A stretch of DNA of 64,000 bases, taken from Thermobifida alba (GTDB lineage: Bacteria; Actinomycetota; Actinomycetes; Streptosporangiales; Streptosporangiaceae). Every line of letters starts with the position of its first letter. Position 1 is the stretch's first letter. Below, in pieces: positions 41,555-50,531 of this stretch. Location: the NCBI RefSeq assembly GCF_023208015.1, contig NZ_CP051627.1:4570422-4634421 (forward strand). Direction: 5' to 3'. Below the pieces are notes generated by a model. It saw nothing but the letters and a program-made list of their open reading frames with translations. It did not search any database and was not told the DNA's origin. The translations under genes were made by a program, and so were the position numbers.

Positions 41555-42960
41555 CGGCCGTCCTCGTCGTCTCCGTCGTCCTGGCCGCGCCGCTCCTCGG
41601 GCGACGGGTCCTCGGTCAGCCGGGACAGGTCCAGGTGCTCGGAGGAGTCGGGACCGCGGACGAAGGCGTCCGGGGAGTCCAGGTCCGCGCCGGAGGGCAT
41701 CAGGTCGGGGTGCTCCCAGACGGCGTCGCGTCCGTCGATGCCGCGCGCCTCGGTGAGGGCGCCCCACAGCGCCGCGGCGTCGCGCAGCCGGCGGGGCCGC
41801 AGCTCCAGCCCCACCAGGGCGGCGAAGGTGTGCTCCGCCGGACCGCCCGAGGCCCGGCGGCGGCGCAGCGCCTCGCCCAGGGCCGCGGACTGCGGCAGCC
41901 GCTGGGACACCGCCGCGTCGACCACGGTCGACACCCAGCCCTCGACCAGTGCCAGGGTCGTCTCCAGGCGGGCCAGCGACGCCTTCTGCCGCGGGGTGTC
42001 CTCGGTCTGGAACAGCCCCTGGCCCTCAAGGCTGGACAGGGCCTCCTGCAACGACTCGGGGTTGGTGATGTCGAGGCGGCCCAGCCGCTCCTCCAACCCG
42101 CTCGCGTCGAAGGACATGCCCGCCGCGTACTCCTCGACCAGGGAGAACAGGTGGGAGCGAAGCCACGGGACATGACCGAACAGCCGGTGGTGGGCGGCCT
42201 CCCGGGCCGCCAGGTACAGGCGGACCTCGTCCAGCGGGACGTTCAGGCCCTCGCCGAACTCCTTGACCCCCTCGGGCAGCAGCGCCGCGCGGCCCTCGCC
42301 CGCCAGCGGAAGCCCCACGTCGGTGGAGCCCACCACCTCACGGGCCAGCTCGCCGATGGCCTGGCCCGCCTGCTGGCCGACCAGCGCGCCGCCCATCTGC
42401 CGGAGCATCCCCAGCAGGGGACCGGCCATCGCCGCCATCTCCTGCGGCAGGTTCTGGCCCATGGACTCGACGACCCGCCCGGTCAGCGGCTCGCACAGCT
42501 TCGCCCACGTCGGCATGGTCTTCTCGACCCACTCGGCCCGGCTCCACGCCTCCATCGTGTGCAGTCCCGACGGCAGCGCGGTGACCTCGTTCAACCAGAG
42601 GTCGGCCAGCCGCAGCGCCTCCTGGACCTGCGCGTAGTGGACCGGGCCGACGCTCGGGTCGCCGTACCGCGAGACGACGTGCCGGGCGATGTTCGTGGCG
42701 GCAGCCCAGTTGACCCCGCCCGCACCGGACTCCTGCCCCGGTCCGGAGGCCGGCTGCGCGGCGGACATCATGTCGGCGAACTGGCGGAGCATCTGGGCGA
42801 TCTGCTGGGGGTCCCCGAACGGGAAGCCGCCCGGCGGCATATTGGGGAAATCACCGCCCGAGCCGCCTCGGCCGGCCCCCGAGCCGGGATCGTTCGGGCC
42901 ACGGCCGGACTCGTCGTCCGGATCGTTTGACATGCTGAAACCGAAAGGTAGGTCGCTCAC
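41551..42960 (-). CDS. Zincin-like metalloprotease, DUF2342/TIGR03624 family
   Basis: 469 residues, matching the conserved actinobacterial protein Rv3195. The first 60 residues are a Gly/Pro/Asp-rich tail. The core has GQAIGELAREVVGSTDVGLP, the probable metal helix AREAAHHRLFGHVPWL and EYAAGMSFD. Function unknown; sometimes annotated as hydrolase of F420-related genomes. GTG start MSDLPFGFSM. Gene order (whiB7 side, this gene, PDZ protease, UPF0182) is the same as in M. tuberculosis. Confidence 0.85.
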   Translation of the reverse strand: MSDLPFGFSMSNDPDDESGRGPNDPGSGAGRGGSGGDFPNMPPGGFPFGDPQQIAQMLRQFADMMSAAQPASGPGQESGAGGVNWAAATNIARHVVSRYGDPSVGPVHYAQVQEALRLADLWLNEVTALPSGLHTMEAWSRAEWVEKTMPTWAKLCEPLTGRVVESMGQNLPQEMAAMAGPLLGMLRQMGGALVGQQAGQAIGELAREVVGSTDVGLPLAGEGRAALLPEGVKEFGEGLNVPLDEVRLYLAAREAAHHRLFGHVPWLRSHLFSLVEEYAAGMSFDASGLEERLGRLDITNPESLQEALSSLEGQGLFQTEDTPRQKASLARLETTLALVEGWVSTVVDAAVSQRLPQSAALGEALRRRRASGGPAEHTFAALVGLELRPRRLRDAAALWGALTEARGIDGRDAVWEHPDLMPSGADLDSPDAFVRGPDSSEHLDLSRLTEDPSPEERRGQDDGDDEDGR

Positions 42961-43021
42961 GATCAGACCTCGGGCAGGATAGGAACGTCTCCACTGTCAC
43001 GTTAGCTGGGAGCCGCCCGGA

Positions 43022-44146
43022 GTGAATACTCAATCTGGCCAGGTTCGCCCACAGCACAGCCGGTCCACCGAAGGCTTGGTCGTCGCGGTGACGGGCGCGG
43101 CCTCCGGCGTCGGCCGTCTACTGGTGGAACGTCTGCTGACCGACGAGGGTTCCAGGAGAATCGCCCGAGTCGTCGGCATCGACTCGCGGCGGGGGGATGC
43201 CGACGGCGTCTCCTGGCACGTCGCCGACGTGTGCGACCCGCGGTTGGCGACCCTGCTGACCGGGGTCGACGTGCTCGTCCACACCGACGTCGACCGTTCG
43301 TTGGAGACTCCGCACCGGCAACGCCGTACCCACAACATCCGCGCGGCCCAGACCGTGCTGACCGCCGCGGCCGCGCAGCGGGTCCCCCGGGTGGTCCTCG
43401 TCACCAGCACCATGGTCTACGGGGCCGCCCCCGACAACGAGGTCCCGCTCGACGAGACCCTTCCGTTCCAGAGCGAGGCGGAACCCGGCCTGGTCGGCGA
43501 CCTCGTCGAGATCGAGGAGCTGGCGGCCCTGGCCCGCCGGGCCCACCCGGGGCTGTCGGTCACCGTGCTGCGCCCCGCCCCGCTGGTCGGCCCCGGCATG
43601 GACACCCTGCTCAGCAGGCACTTCTCGGCGCCCCGGCTGCTCACCGTCAAGGGGTGCGCGCCGAAGTGGCAGTTCTGCCACGTCGAGGACCTGGCCAGCG
43701 CCCTGGCCTTCGTGGTGCGCACCGAGACCGAGGGCAAGGGCGGGGCGCTCGCCGTCGGCTGCGACGGCTTCCTCGACCACGCGGAGGTCGAGGAGATCGC
43801 CCAGATGCGCTCCTTCGAACTCCCCGCGAACCTGGCCTTCGGCGCCACCCAGCGACTGCACCGGGTGGGCATCACGCCTGCGCCCGCCAGCGAACTGAAG
43901 TTCCTGGTCTACCCGTGCGTGGTGGACTGCGCGACGCTGCACGAGGCGGGGTGGCGCCCCGCCCACGACAACGTCGGGGCGCTGCGGACGCTGCTGGACC
44001 ACCGCTCCGGCACCCCCGCCCTGGTCGGCCGCACCCTCGGCCGCAAGGAGGTCACCATCACCGCGGCCGGGGCGGCCGGAGCGGCGGTCGCCGCGATCGG
44101 AACCGCGGTCGCAGCCCACCACCTGCGCAAACGGCGCAGGAGTTGA
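43022..44146 (+). CDS. NAD-dependent epimerase/dehydratase family protein
   Basis: 374 residues. Rossmann motif VVAVTGAASGVGRLL, Asp in GIDSRRGDAD for NAD ribose, Ser-Thr-x2-Tyr region VTSTMVYG with the Tyr but a spaced Lys not evident (VEIEELAALARR). The C-terminal 40 residues have a hydrophobic Ala/Gly segment (GAAGAAVAAIGTAVAAHHLRK) that may anchor it. The extended-SDR relationship is clear but the catalytic Lys is uncertain, so activity is not assured. GTG 43022, divergent from the metalloprotease by 61 bp. Confidence 0.78.
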   Translation: MNTQSGQVRPQHSRSTEGLVVAVTGAASGVGRLLVERLLTDEGSRRIARVVGIDSRRGDADGVSWHVADVCDPRLATLLTGVDVLVHTDVDRSLETPHRQRRTHNIRAAQTVLTAAAAQRVPRVVLVTSTMVYGAAPDNEVPLDETLPFQSEAEPGLVGDLVEIEELAALARRAHPGLSVTVLRPAPLVGPGMDTLLSRHFSAPRLLTVKGCAPKWQFCHVEDLASALAFVVRTETEGKGGALAVGCDGFLDHAEVEEIAQMRSFELPANLAFGATQRLHRVGITPAPASELKFLVYPCVVDCATLHEAGWRPAHDNVGALRTLLDHRSGTPALVGRTLGRKEVTITAAGAAGAAVAAIGTAVAAHHLRKRRRS

Positions 44147-44218
44147 GGCTGGGCCGTCCCGGCGCGCCGCGCCGTCCACACCCCCGCGGCGTGTCGGCGC
44201 GTCCGCGGGGGCGATTGG

Positions 44219-44232
44219 TACTGTCTGGGGCG
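44219..44232 (+). promoter_or_regulatory. Leaderless-type -10 for moaE
   Basis: TACTGT at 44219-44224, 7 nt, then GTG 44232. Confidence 0.55.
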
Positions 44233-44663
44233 TGGAAGCCATCGCACTCGCGGAGATCCGCGACACCCCGCTCTCGGTCGACGAGGTCCTCACGGCCGTC
44301 GCACACCCCCGGGCGGGAGGCACCGCGTTCTTCGTCGGGACCGTCCGCGACCACGACCGCGGTCGCGGGGTGACCGCGCTGTCCTACTCCGCCCATCCCA
44401 CGGCCGGGCAGCGGATGCGCGAGGTCATGGAGAAGGTCGTGGCCGACGCCGGGGAGGGCGCCCTCCACCGGGTCGCGGCCCTGCACCGCGTCGGCGACCT
44501 CGCGGTGGGCGACCTGGCGGTCGTGGTCGCCGCCGCGGCCTCCCACCGGGAGGAGGCGTTCGCGGCCTGCCGCCGGCTCGTCGACGACATCAAGGCGGAG
44601 GTGCCCATCTGGAAGCACCAGACGTTCACCGGGGGCGACAGCGAATGGGTGGGGGCCTGCTGA
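44232..44663 (+). CDS. moaE: Molybdopterin synthase catalytic subunit
   Basis: 143 residues. Conserved blocks GGTAFFVGTVRDHDRGRGV, LSYSAHPTAG, ALHRVGDLAVGDLAVVV and VPIWKHQTFTGG. It combines with MoaD thiocarboxylate to make the dithiolene of molybdopterin. No moaD, moaA or moaC is in the window; the moeZ product could supply the sulfurated MoaD. Confidence 0.92.
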   Translation: MEAIALAEIRDTPLSVDEVLTAVAHPRAGGTAFFVGTVRDHDRGRGVTALSYSAHPTAGQRMREVMEKVVADAGEGALHRVAALHRVGDLAVGDLAVVVAAAASHREEAFAACRRLVDDIKAEVPIWKHQTFTGGDSEWVGAC

Positions 44664-44706
44664 CGCCCGACCCCGCCACGGTGTCACGGCGGAAGGCCGG
44701 TCCGCA

Positions 44707-44720
44707 TAGGCTTGCGGCCA
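44707..44720 (+). promoter_or_regulatory. Leaderless-type -10 for the PDZ protease
   Basis: TAGGCT at 44707-44712, 7 nt, then ATG 44720. The gene therefore has its own promoter just past moaE. Confidence 0.55.
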
Positions 44721-45763
44721 TGCTCCGTCGTGCGATGACTCTGATCGTGTCCGCGGTCCTGCTGGTCGGGTTCACGCTCGCAGCGCTGGCCGTCCCCGTC
44801 CCGTACGTGGTGGCCTCCCCCGGGCTGGCGTTGAACACGCTCGGTGAACTCGACGGGGAGCAGGTCATCCAGATCGAGGGGCACCCCGTGCACGAGCACG
44901 ACGGAGCGCTGTCCATGGTCACCGTCCAGTACTCGGGCGGCCCCGACGCGCGGATGAACCTGTTCACCGCGTTGAGCGCGTGGCTGTCCCCGAGCCAGGC
45001 CGTGCTGCCGGAGGAGGCGGTGTTCCCGCCCGACACCAGCGCCGAGGAGGTCACCCAGACCCAGGCGGCCCAGATGGACAACTCCCAGGACGCGGCCGTG
45101 GCCGCGGCGCTCAACGAGCTGGGGATCGCCTACGAGACCGCCGCGACGGTGCACACGGTCAGCCAGGGCCACCCGGCCGAGGGGGTCCTGCGCCCGGGCG
45201 ACGTCATCGTGGAGGTCGACGGCGAGCCCGTCGCCGACAAGGACGAGGTGGTGGCGGCGGTCAAGGACCGCTCCCCCGGAGACCCGGTCCGCCTCCTCGT
45301 CGAACGCGACGGCGGGAAGGAGGAGGTCGAGGTCGGCACCGTCGAGTCCGGCGCCGGGGAGCCGGTGATCGGTGTCACGGTCGAGACCGACATGACCTTC
45401 CCCTTCGAGGTCGAGATCAGCGTCGGCCGGGTCGGCGGCCCCAGCGCGGGGATGATGTTCGCGCTGGGGATCATGGACCGGCTCGACCCCGAGGGGCTCA
45501 CCGGGGGGCACCGGATCGCCGGCACCGGGACGATCGATCCCCAGGGCAACGTGGGCGGGGTCAGCGGGGTCCAGCAGAAGATGGTCAGCGCCAAACGCGA
45601 GGGCGCCGAGTACTTCCTGGTCGCCGCGGAGAGCTGCGACCAGACCTTCGAGTCCGCGGTCACCGGCCAGATCGAGGTGGTCCGGGTGGAGACGCTCGGC
45701 GAGGCCGTGGACGCGCTGGAGGCCATCCGCGCGGGCGACACCGACGCGCTCCCCCGCTGCTGA
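44720..45763 (+). CDS. PDZ plus Lon-type (S16) membrane protease
   Basis: 347 residues. N-terminal membrane helix (MTLIVSAVLLVGFTLAALAV), then a beta-rich region, PDZ domain (HPAEGVLRPGDVIVEVDGEP) and a C-terminal Lon proteolytic domain with Ser in GGPSAGMMFAL and Lys in GVQQKMVSAKREG. The Ser-Lys dyad is intact. Resembles YlbL and Rv3194c. It is extracytoplasmic; substrates unknown. An in-frame GTG at 44645 overlaps moaE and is rejected in favour of ATG 44720. Confidence 0.87.
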   Translation: MLRRAMTLIVSAVLLVGFTLAALAVPVPYVVASPGLALNTLGELDGEQVIQIEGHPVHEHDGALSMVTVQYSGGPDARMNLFTALSAWLSPSQAVLPEEAVFPPDTSAEEVTQTQAAQMDNSQDAAVAAALNELGIAYETAATVHTVSQGHPAEGVLRPGDVIVEVDGEPVADKDEVVAAVKDRSPGDPVRLLVERDGGKEEVEVGTVESGAGEPVIGVTVETDMTFPFEVEISVGRVGGPSAGMMFALGIMDRLDPEGLTGGHRIAGTGTIDPQGNVGGVSGVQQKMVSAKREGAEYFLVAAESCDQTFESAVTGQIEVVRVETLGEAVDALEAIRAGDTDALPRC

Positions 45764-45851
45764 CCCACCGGACGCGCCGCCCCGGTGGGCCCGCCCGGCC
45801 GCGCCCCGCGGCCTCTCGGCACCGCCGGCGCGTCGGCCCGCGCCGCCCCGG

Positions 45852-46373
45852 TCAGTCCTCCTCGAAGGTCAGGGCCAGCGCCGCGGTCAGGCCGGGGATC
45901 AGGTCCTCCCCGTTGAGCACCTGGTCCGCGGAGTCGTGGGCGCGCATCCGGAGGGCCGAGTACCGGCCGCCGTCCCGGAGCACACCCGCCACCATGCGGA
46001 CCTCCTCGGCCCCCGGCTGCTCCCTGGCCCAGGCCGCGGCGTCGCCCTCCCGGGGCGGGTCCAGGGTCTCGTCCGACCCCCGGACGACCAGCCGCTCCAT
46101 CACCAGCGCGCAGCCCGCCACCGCCTCGGGCCACATGATCCTGCCCAGGACCTCCTCCAGCGGCACGTCGCCGGGCAGCGGCTCCTGCTCCACCGGGGTC
46201 AGGTCGCCGGGGTCCGCCTCCCCGGGGAGGCCCAGCATCTCGGCGAGGTGGGGCTCCCGCGCCACCAGGTCGGCGGTCGGCACCAGCGCGTACATCCGGA
46301 TGGGCTGGTCCCATCCCTGCTCGGACGCGTGGCGTTCCAGGCTCAGCACGGCTTCGCGAATGTTGAAGGACAC
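45852..46373 (-). CDS. PPA1309-family conserved protein
   Basis: 173 residues, acidic, no membrane segment. VSFNIREAVLSLERHASEQG and RMYALVPTADLVAREP at the N-terminus and LTAALALTFEED at the C-terminus fit the PPA1309 family, conserved in actinobacteria, function unknown. GGAG lies about 10 nt before GTG 46373. The open frame to 46424 upstream is Arg-rich and unlikely coding. Convergent with the PDZ protease gene. Confidence 0.72.
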   Translation of the reverse strand: MSFNIREAVLSLERHASEQGWDQPIRMYALVPTADLVAREPHLAEMLGLPGEADPGDLTPVEQEPLPGDVPLEEVLGRIMWPEAVAGCALVMERLVVRGSDETLDPPREGDAAAWAREQPGAEEVRMVAGVLRDGGRYSALRMRAHDSADQVLNGEDLIPGLTAALALTFEED

Positions 46374-46711
46374 CTGTTCTGTCTCCTGCCCTCGGAGCGG
46401 TTGTCGGGGGACGGATCGGCACACGTTCCCGTGCGGTGCGAAGTATGGTCGAGGTGAAGGGTCGTCCCAGGGGACTCAGCCATCCTCGCGGACGGGGTGT
46501 CGAAGCCGTCTCGGCCAGGTTTCGACGCGGTGAAGCGGGAACCCGACGGGGTCTCGGTAAGTTGCCACTGTATAGGGGACGCCATGTCCGCACATTCGAC
46601 CAGCACCGAGTCCCCCGGCGGAGGCGAGGGCGGACGGCCGTACGGCCCGGTCCGCCTCCGGTTCCTCCCGGGGACCAGTGCAACGATAACCAGTAGGAAC
46701 GAGGGGGAGGC
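46374..46711. other. Divergent region upstream of the UPF0182 gene
   Basis: 338 bp. It contains a -10-like TATAGG at 46571 and the small ORF 46584-46715. The UPF0182 ribosome-binding site GGGGGAGG lies at 46702-46709. Confidence 0.4.
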
Positions 46712-46715
46712 GTGA
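46584..46715 (+). CDS. Possible small upstream ORF coupled to UPF0182
   Basis: 43 codons, MSAHSTSTESPGGGEGG, ending in a TGA that overlaps the GTG of the UPF0182 gene. TATAGG plus 7 nt precedes the ATG. Third positions are mainly G/C, as for real genes here, but the peptide has no recognisable family. It could be a leader peptide or chance. Confidence 0.35.
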   Translation: MSAHSTSTESPGGGEGGRPYGPVRLRFLPGTSATITSRNEGEA

Positions 46716-49700
46716 GCTTCCGATCGCCAGGCGCGCCGACCGCGCGCATGCCCCGACGGTCCCGGTTGCTCGCGCCGGTCGGCGCGGCCGTGGTCGTCAT
46801 CATCGCGGGCATCATGTTCGCCGCGAATTTCTGGACCGAGTACCGGTGGTTCGACTCGGTCGGCTACACCACGGTCTTCTGGACGGAGTTGCGCACCCGG
46901 GCGCTGCTCTTCGTCGGGGGAGCGCTGCTGATGGCCCTCGCCGTCGGCCTCAGCGTCTACTTCGCCTACCGGACCAGACCCGCCTACCGGCCGTTCAGCC
47001 TGGAACAGCAGGGGCTGGACCGCTACCGGTCCTCCATCGACCCCCACCGCAAGGTCTTCTTCTGGGGGCTCGTCGGCGGCCTCGCGCTGCTCACCGGGGC
47101 CTCCGCGACCGCCGAGTGGCAGACCTACCTGCAGTTCGCCAACTCCACCGACTTCGGCTCCCAGGACGCCCAGTTCGGGTGGGACATCTCGTTCTACACG
47201 TTCGTCTACCCGTTCCTCCAGGTGCTCCTCGGCTACCTGTACACCGCCGTGGTCATCGCGTTCATCGCCGGTGTGGTGGTGCACTACCTGTACGGCGGGG
47301 TGCGACTGCAGTCGCAGGGGCAGCGCGTCACCCCGGCGGCCCGCGTGCACCTGTCCGTCCTGCTGGGCGTCTTCGTGCTGCTGCGGGCCGCCGACTACTG
47401 GCTGGAGCAGTACGGCCTGGTCTTCTCCACTCGCGGCTACACCTTCGGTGCCTCCTACACCGACGTCAACGCGGTCCTGTACGCCAAGATCATCCTGTTC
47501 ATCATCGCGCTGGTGTGCGCGGTGCTGTTCTTCGCCAACATCTACTTCAAGAACGCCATGGTGCCGCTGGTCAGCCTGGGGCTGCTGCTCCTCTCCGCGG
47601 TGCTGATCGGCGGCGTCTACCCGGCGATCGTCCAGCAGGTCACGGTCTCCCCCAACGAGCAGCGGCTGGAGAACCCCTACATCCAGCGCAACATCGAGGC
47701 CACCCGGAGCGCGTACGGCGTCGACGACATCGAGGTGATCGACTACGACGCGCAGACCGAGCTGACCACCTCCGAACTGGCCGCGGAGGCCGAGACCATC
47801 CCCAGCGTGCGCCTGGTGGACCCGGCCGTGGTCTCCCAGACCTTCCAGCAGCTCCAGCAGGTCCGCGGCTTCTACCAGTTCCCGCAGGTCCTGGAGGTCG
47901 ACCGCTACACCACCTCGGAGGGCGAGACGGTCGACACCATCGTGGCCGCCCGTGAGCTCGACGGCCCGCCCAGCCAGGAGGACCGGTGGCTGACCCGGCA
48001 CCTGGTCTACACCCACGGCTTCGGCATGGTCGCCGCCGCGGGCAACCAGGTGGACTCCGAGGGCCGCCCGGTGTTCCTGGAGTACAACATCCCGCCCACC
48101 GGTGAGCTGTCCCAGACCGGGGAGGGCTACGAGCCGCGCATCTACTTCGGCCGCGAGGGCGCCGACTACGTGATCGTCAACGCCGAGGCCGAGTACGACT
48201 ACCCGGTCGACTCCGAGGCGCCGGAGGTCCCCACGACCGAGGACGCGGTCACCCCGACGCCGTCCCCCTCGCCCGAGGCCGACGAGGCCAGGGCGCCCGC
48301 CGACGGCCAGGAGGAGCAGCCCGCGCAGGAGCAGGCGGGTGAGGAGGAGCAGCCGAGCCCCGAAGCGGAGCAGCCCGGCTCCTCCGAGCAGCCCGGCGGG
48401 GGCAGCGGGCAGGCCAACAACTACTACGACGGCGCGGGCGGCGTACAGCTGAGCAGCTTCTTCGACAAGCTCATGTACGCGGTGAAGTACCAGGAAGTCA
48501 ACATCCTGCTCAACAACGCGATCAGCAACGAGTCGCAGATCATCTACGTCCGCGACCCCGCCGAGCGCGTCGAGAAGGTGGCTCCCTTCCTCACCGTGGA
48601 CGGCAAGGCGTACCCGGCGGTGGTGGACGGCAAGATCGTGTGGATCGTGGACGCCTACACCACCTCCGACCGGTACCCGTACTCCACCCCGATCGACCTG
48701 GCCCAGGCCACCACGGACACCTTCACCGAGAACACCACGGCGGTCAACGCGCTGCCGGGCAACCAGGTGAACTACATCCGCAACTCGGTCAAGGCCACCG
48801 TCGACGCCTACGACGGCACCGTGACCCTGTACGGCTGGGACGAGACGGACCCGGTCCTGCAGACCTGGTCCAAGGCGTTCCCCGGAGTCGTCACCGACCG
48901 GGGTGAGATCAGCGACACCCTGCTGTCGCACCTGCGCTACCCGGACGACCTGTACAAGGTGCAGCGCAAGATCCTGGAGCGCTACCACATCACCAACGCC
49001 GACGCCTTCTACGGCGGGCAGGACTTCTGGACCGTTCCGAACGACCCGAAGCCCCAGGCCGGGGAGAACCCGGAGCCGCCCTACCGCCAGACCATCCGCT
49101 TCCCCGGCGACGAGGCGCCCATGTACTCGCTGACCTCGACCTTCGTTCCGCGGGGCAGGGAGAACCTGGCGGCGTTCATGGCGGTCAACAGCGACGCCAC
49201 CTCCGAGGGCTACGGCCAGCTGCGCGTCCTGGAGCTGCCGCGGAGCACCGCGGTCCAGGGGCCGGGGCAGATCCAGAACACCTTCCAGTCCTCGGCGGAG
49301 GTCCGTGAGGTGCTGCTCCCCCTGGAGCAGAGTTCCGCCCAGGTCACCTACGGGAACCTGCTCACCCTGCCGTTCGCGGGCGGCCTGCTCTACGTCGAAC
49401 CGCTCTACGTGCAGGCCGGCGGCAGCGATGCCTCCTACCCGCTGCTGCAGCAGGTCCTCGTGGGCTTCGGAGACCAGGTCGCCATCGGCAGCAACCTCCA
49501 GGAGGCGCTGAACAACCTCTTCGACGGGGGAGAGGCGCCGCTGGAGGAGCCCACGACCGAGGAGGGGACCGCCGAGGAGGGCGAGCAGGCTCCGGCCGAC
49601 GGCGACCTCGCCCAGGCCCTGGAGGACGCCGCCGCGGCGTACGAGGACGGCCAGACCGCGCTGCGCGAAGGCGACTTCGCGGCCTACGGCGAGGCCAACG

Positions 49701-49765
49701 AACGGCTGAAGGAGGCGCTGGACCGCGCCGAGGCGGCAGCCGGAGACGGAGGAGGGGGCGAGTAG
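46712..49765 (+). CDS. UPF0182 family large membrane protein
   Basis: 1017 residues, similar to Rv3193c. The first 300 residues hold about seven membrane helices (APVGAAVVVIIAGIMFAANF, LLFVGGALLMALAVGLSVYF and others), followed by a large extracytoplasmic domain with WLTRHLVYTHGFG and NYIRNSVKATVDAYDG blocks typical of the family. Between residues about 500 and 570 there is an Ala/Glu/Pro/Gln-rich insertion (PTPSPSPEAD, AQEQAGEEEQ). The C-terminus is acidic. Function unknown. GTG 46712 with a strong GGGGGAGG. Confidence 0.9.
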   Translation: MSFRSPGAPTARMPRRSRLLAPVGAAVVVIIAGIMFAANFWTEYRWFDSVGYTTVFWTELRTRALLFVGGALLMALAVGLSVYFAYRTRPAYRPFSLEQQGLDRYRSSIDPHRKVFFWGLVGGLALLTGASATAEWQTYLQFANSTDFGSQDAQFGWDISFYTFVYPFLQVLLGYLYTAVVIAFIAGVVVHYLYGGVRLQSQGQRVTPAARVHLSVLLGVFVLLRAADYWLEQYGLVFSTRGYTFGASYTDVNAVLYAKIILFIIALVCAVLFFANIYFKNAMVPLVSLGLLLLSAVLIGGVYPAIVQQVTVSPNEQRLENPYIQRNIEATRSAYGVDDIEVIDYDAQTELTTSELAAEAETIPSVRLVDPAVVSQTFQQLQQVRGFYQFPQVLEVDRYTTSEGETVDTIVAARELDGPPSQEDRWLTRHLVYTHGFGMVAAAGNQVDSEGRPVFLEYNIPPTGELSQTGEGYEPRIYFGREGADYVIVNAEAEYDYPVDSEAPEVPTTEDAVTPTPSPSPEADEARAPADGQEEQPAQEQAGEEEQPSPEAEQPGSSEQPGGGSGQANNYYDGAGGVQLSSFFDKLMYAVKYQEVNILLNNAISNESQIIYVRDPAERVEKVAPFLTVDGKAYPAVVDGKIVWIVDAYTTSDRYPYSTPIDLAQATTDTFTENTTAVNALPGNQVNYIRNSVKATVDAYDGTVTLYGWDETDPVLQTWSKAFPGVVTDRGEISDTLLSHLRYPDDLYKVQRKILERYHITNADAFYGGQDFWTVPNDPKPQAGENPEPPYRQTIRFPGDEAPMYSLTSTFVPRGRENLAAFMAVNSDATSEGYGQLRVLELPRSTAVQGPGQIQNTFQSSAEVREVLLPLEQSSAQVTYGNLLTLPFAGGLLYVEPLYVQAGGSDASYPLLQQVLVGFGDQVAIGSNLQEALNNLFDGGEAPLEEPTTEEGTAEEGEQAPADGDLAQALEDAAAAYEDGQTALREGDFAAYGEANERLKEALDRAEAAAGDGGGGE

Positions 49766-49785
49766 CCCTCCCCCACCGGTCCGGC

Positions 49786-49822
49786 CGCGGTGGCGTGGGG
49801 AGCCGCTCCCCACGCCACCGCG
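49786..49822 (+). terminator. Terminator of the UPF0182 gene
   Basis: 17 perfect pairs CGCGGTGGCGTGGGGAG / CTCCCCACGCCACCGCG around loop CCG, no T tract. Confidence 0.65.
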
Positions 49823-49859
49823 GGAGCCCCGGAGCCGGGCGCCCCGCGGCGGAATCGAT

Positions 49860-49888
49860 TTGGCGTTGGCGCCGGAGCGCGCTAACGT
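49860..49888 (+). promoter_or_regulatory. Promoter of initiator tRNA gene 1
   Basis: TTGGCG at 49860-49865, 17-nt spacer, TAACGT at 49883-49888. Confidence 0.65.
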
Positions 49889-49901
49889 TGGGAAACACCG
49901 A

Positions 49902-49975
49902 CGCGGGGTGGAGCAGTTCGGTAGCTCGCTGGGCTCATAACCCAGAGGTCGCAGGTTCAAATCCTGTCCCCGCTA
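49902..49975 (+). tRNA. Initiator tRNA-fMet (CAT), copy 1
   Basis: 74 nt without encoded CCA. Acceptor CGCGGGG pairs with CCCCGC, leaving C1 opposite U72. The anticodon stem has three GC pairs (CTGGG/CCCAG) around loop CTCATAA with anticodon CAT. The unpaired 1-72 position and three G-C pairs are initiator hallmarks. An intrinsic terminator follows 20 nt later. An identical second copy lies about 900 bp downstream. Confidence 0.95.
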
Positions 49976-49994
49976 CGACAGTGCCCCGGGCACG

Positions 49995-50033
49995 ACCGTG
50001 GCCCCCACGACATCGTGGGGGCCACGGTGTTTT
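49995..50033 (+). terminator. Intrinsic terminator of tRNA copy 1
   Basis: ACCGTGGCCCCCAC, loop GACATC, GTGGGGGCCACGGT, then GTTTT. 14 perfect pairs. Confidence 0.85.
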
Positions 50034-50045
50034 CCACGCTCCTCC

Positions 50046-50531
50046 CTACATGCGCGGAGCCGCCGGGGTGCGCTTCGGTCCTGCGCCCACGGAACGCCGT
50101 CCCAGGTAGAACCCCAGGGCGAGCATGCCGATGGCCAGCAGGAGGTGCAGCCAGTCGTCCGCGTTGTTCAGCGGCACGAAGTTCGCCGCCGATTCCTCGC
50201 CGACGACCAGGCCGTACAGCCACAGCACCAGGTAGACCAGGCCGCCGCCGATCAGGAAGCCCCGGGCCCCGTTGAAGGACCTGGCCAGGGCCAGGCCGAC
50301 GACCCCGAACAACAGGTGGACGATGTTGTGCAGCACCGACACCTGGAACAGTCCCAGCAGCATCGCCTCGGAGTGGTGTCCGGCGAACTGCATCTGGTCG
50401 TAGTTGGTGGTGATGCCGGGGATGAACCCCAGGACACCGATCAGGAGGAAGACCGCGCTGAACGCGAGCGCCGCCTTCTGGACCGGGGAGTCGAAGGCCG
50501 AGAAGCCACGGTTTGCTCCGGGAACTGACAT
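50046..50531 (-). CDS. DUF4383 membrane protein
   Basis: 161 residues with four membrane helices. The blocks FIPGITTNYDQMQFAGHHSE, LLGLFQVSVLHNIVHLLFG and SAANFVPLNNADDWLHL are the DUF4383 signature; function unknown. ATG 50531 with GGGAGAAGC upstream. It is placed on the opposite strand between two identical tRNA genes. Confidence 0.9.
   Translation of the reverse strand: MSVPGANRGFSAFDSPVQKAALAFSAVFLLIGVLGFIPGITTNYDQMQFAGHHSEAMLLGLFQVSVLHNIVHLLFGVVGLALARSFNGARGFLIGGGLVYLVLWLYGLVVGEESAANFVPLNNADDWLHLLLAIGMLALGFYLGRRSVGAGPKRTPAAPRM

Noticed and set aside
46343-49960. A 1205-codon open frame antisense to UPF0182
   Set aside because: Shadow of the sense gene; Gly/Val/Arg-rich and crosses tRNA and terminator sequence.
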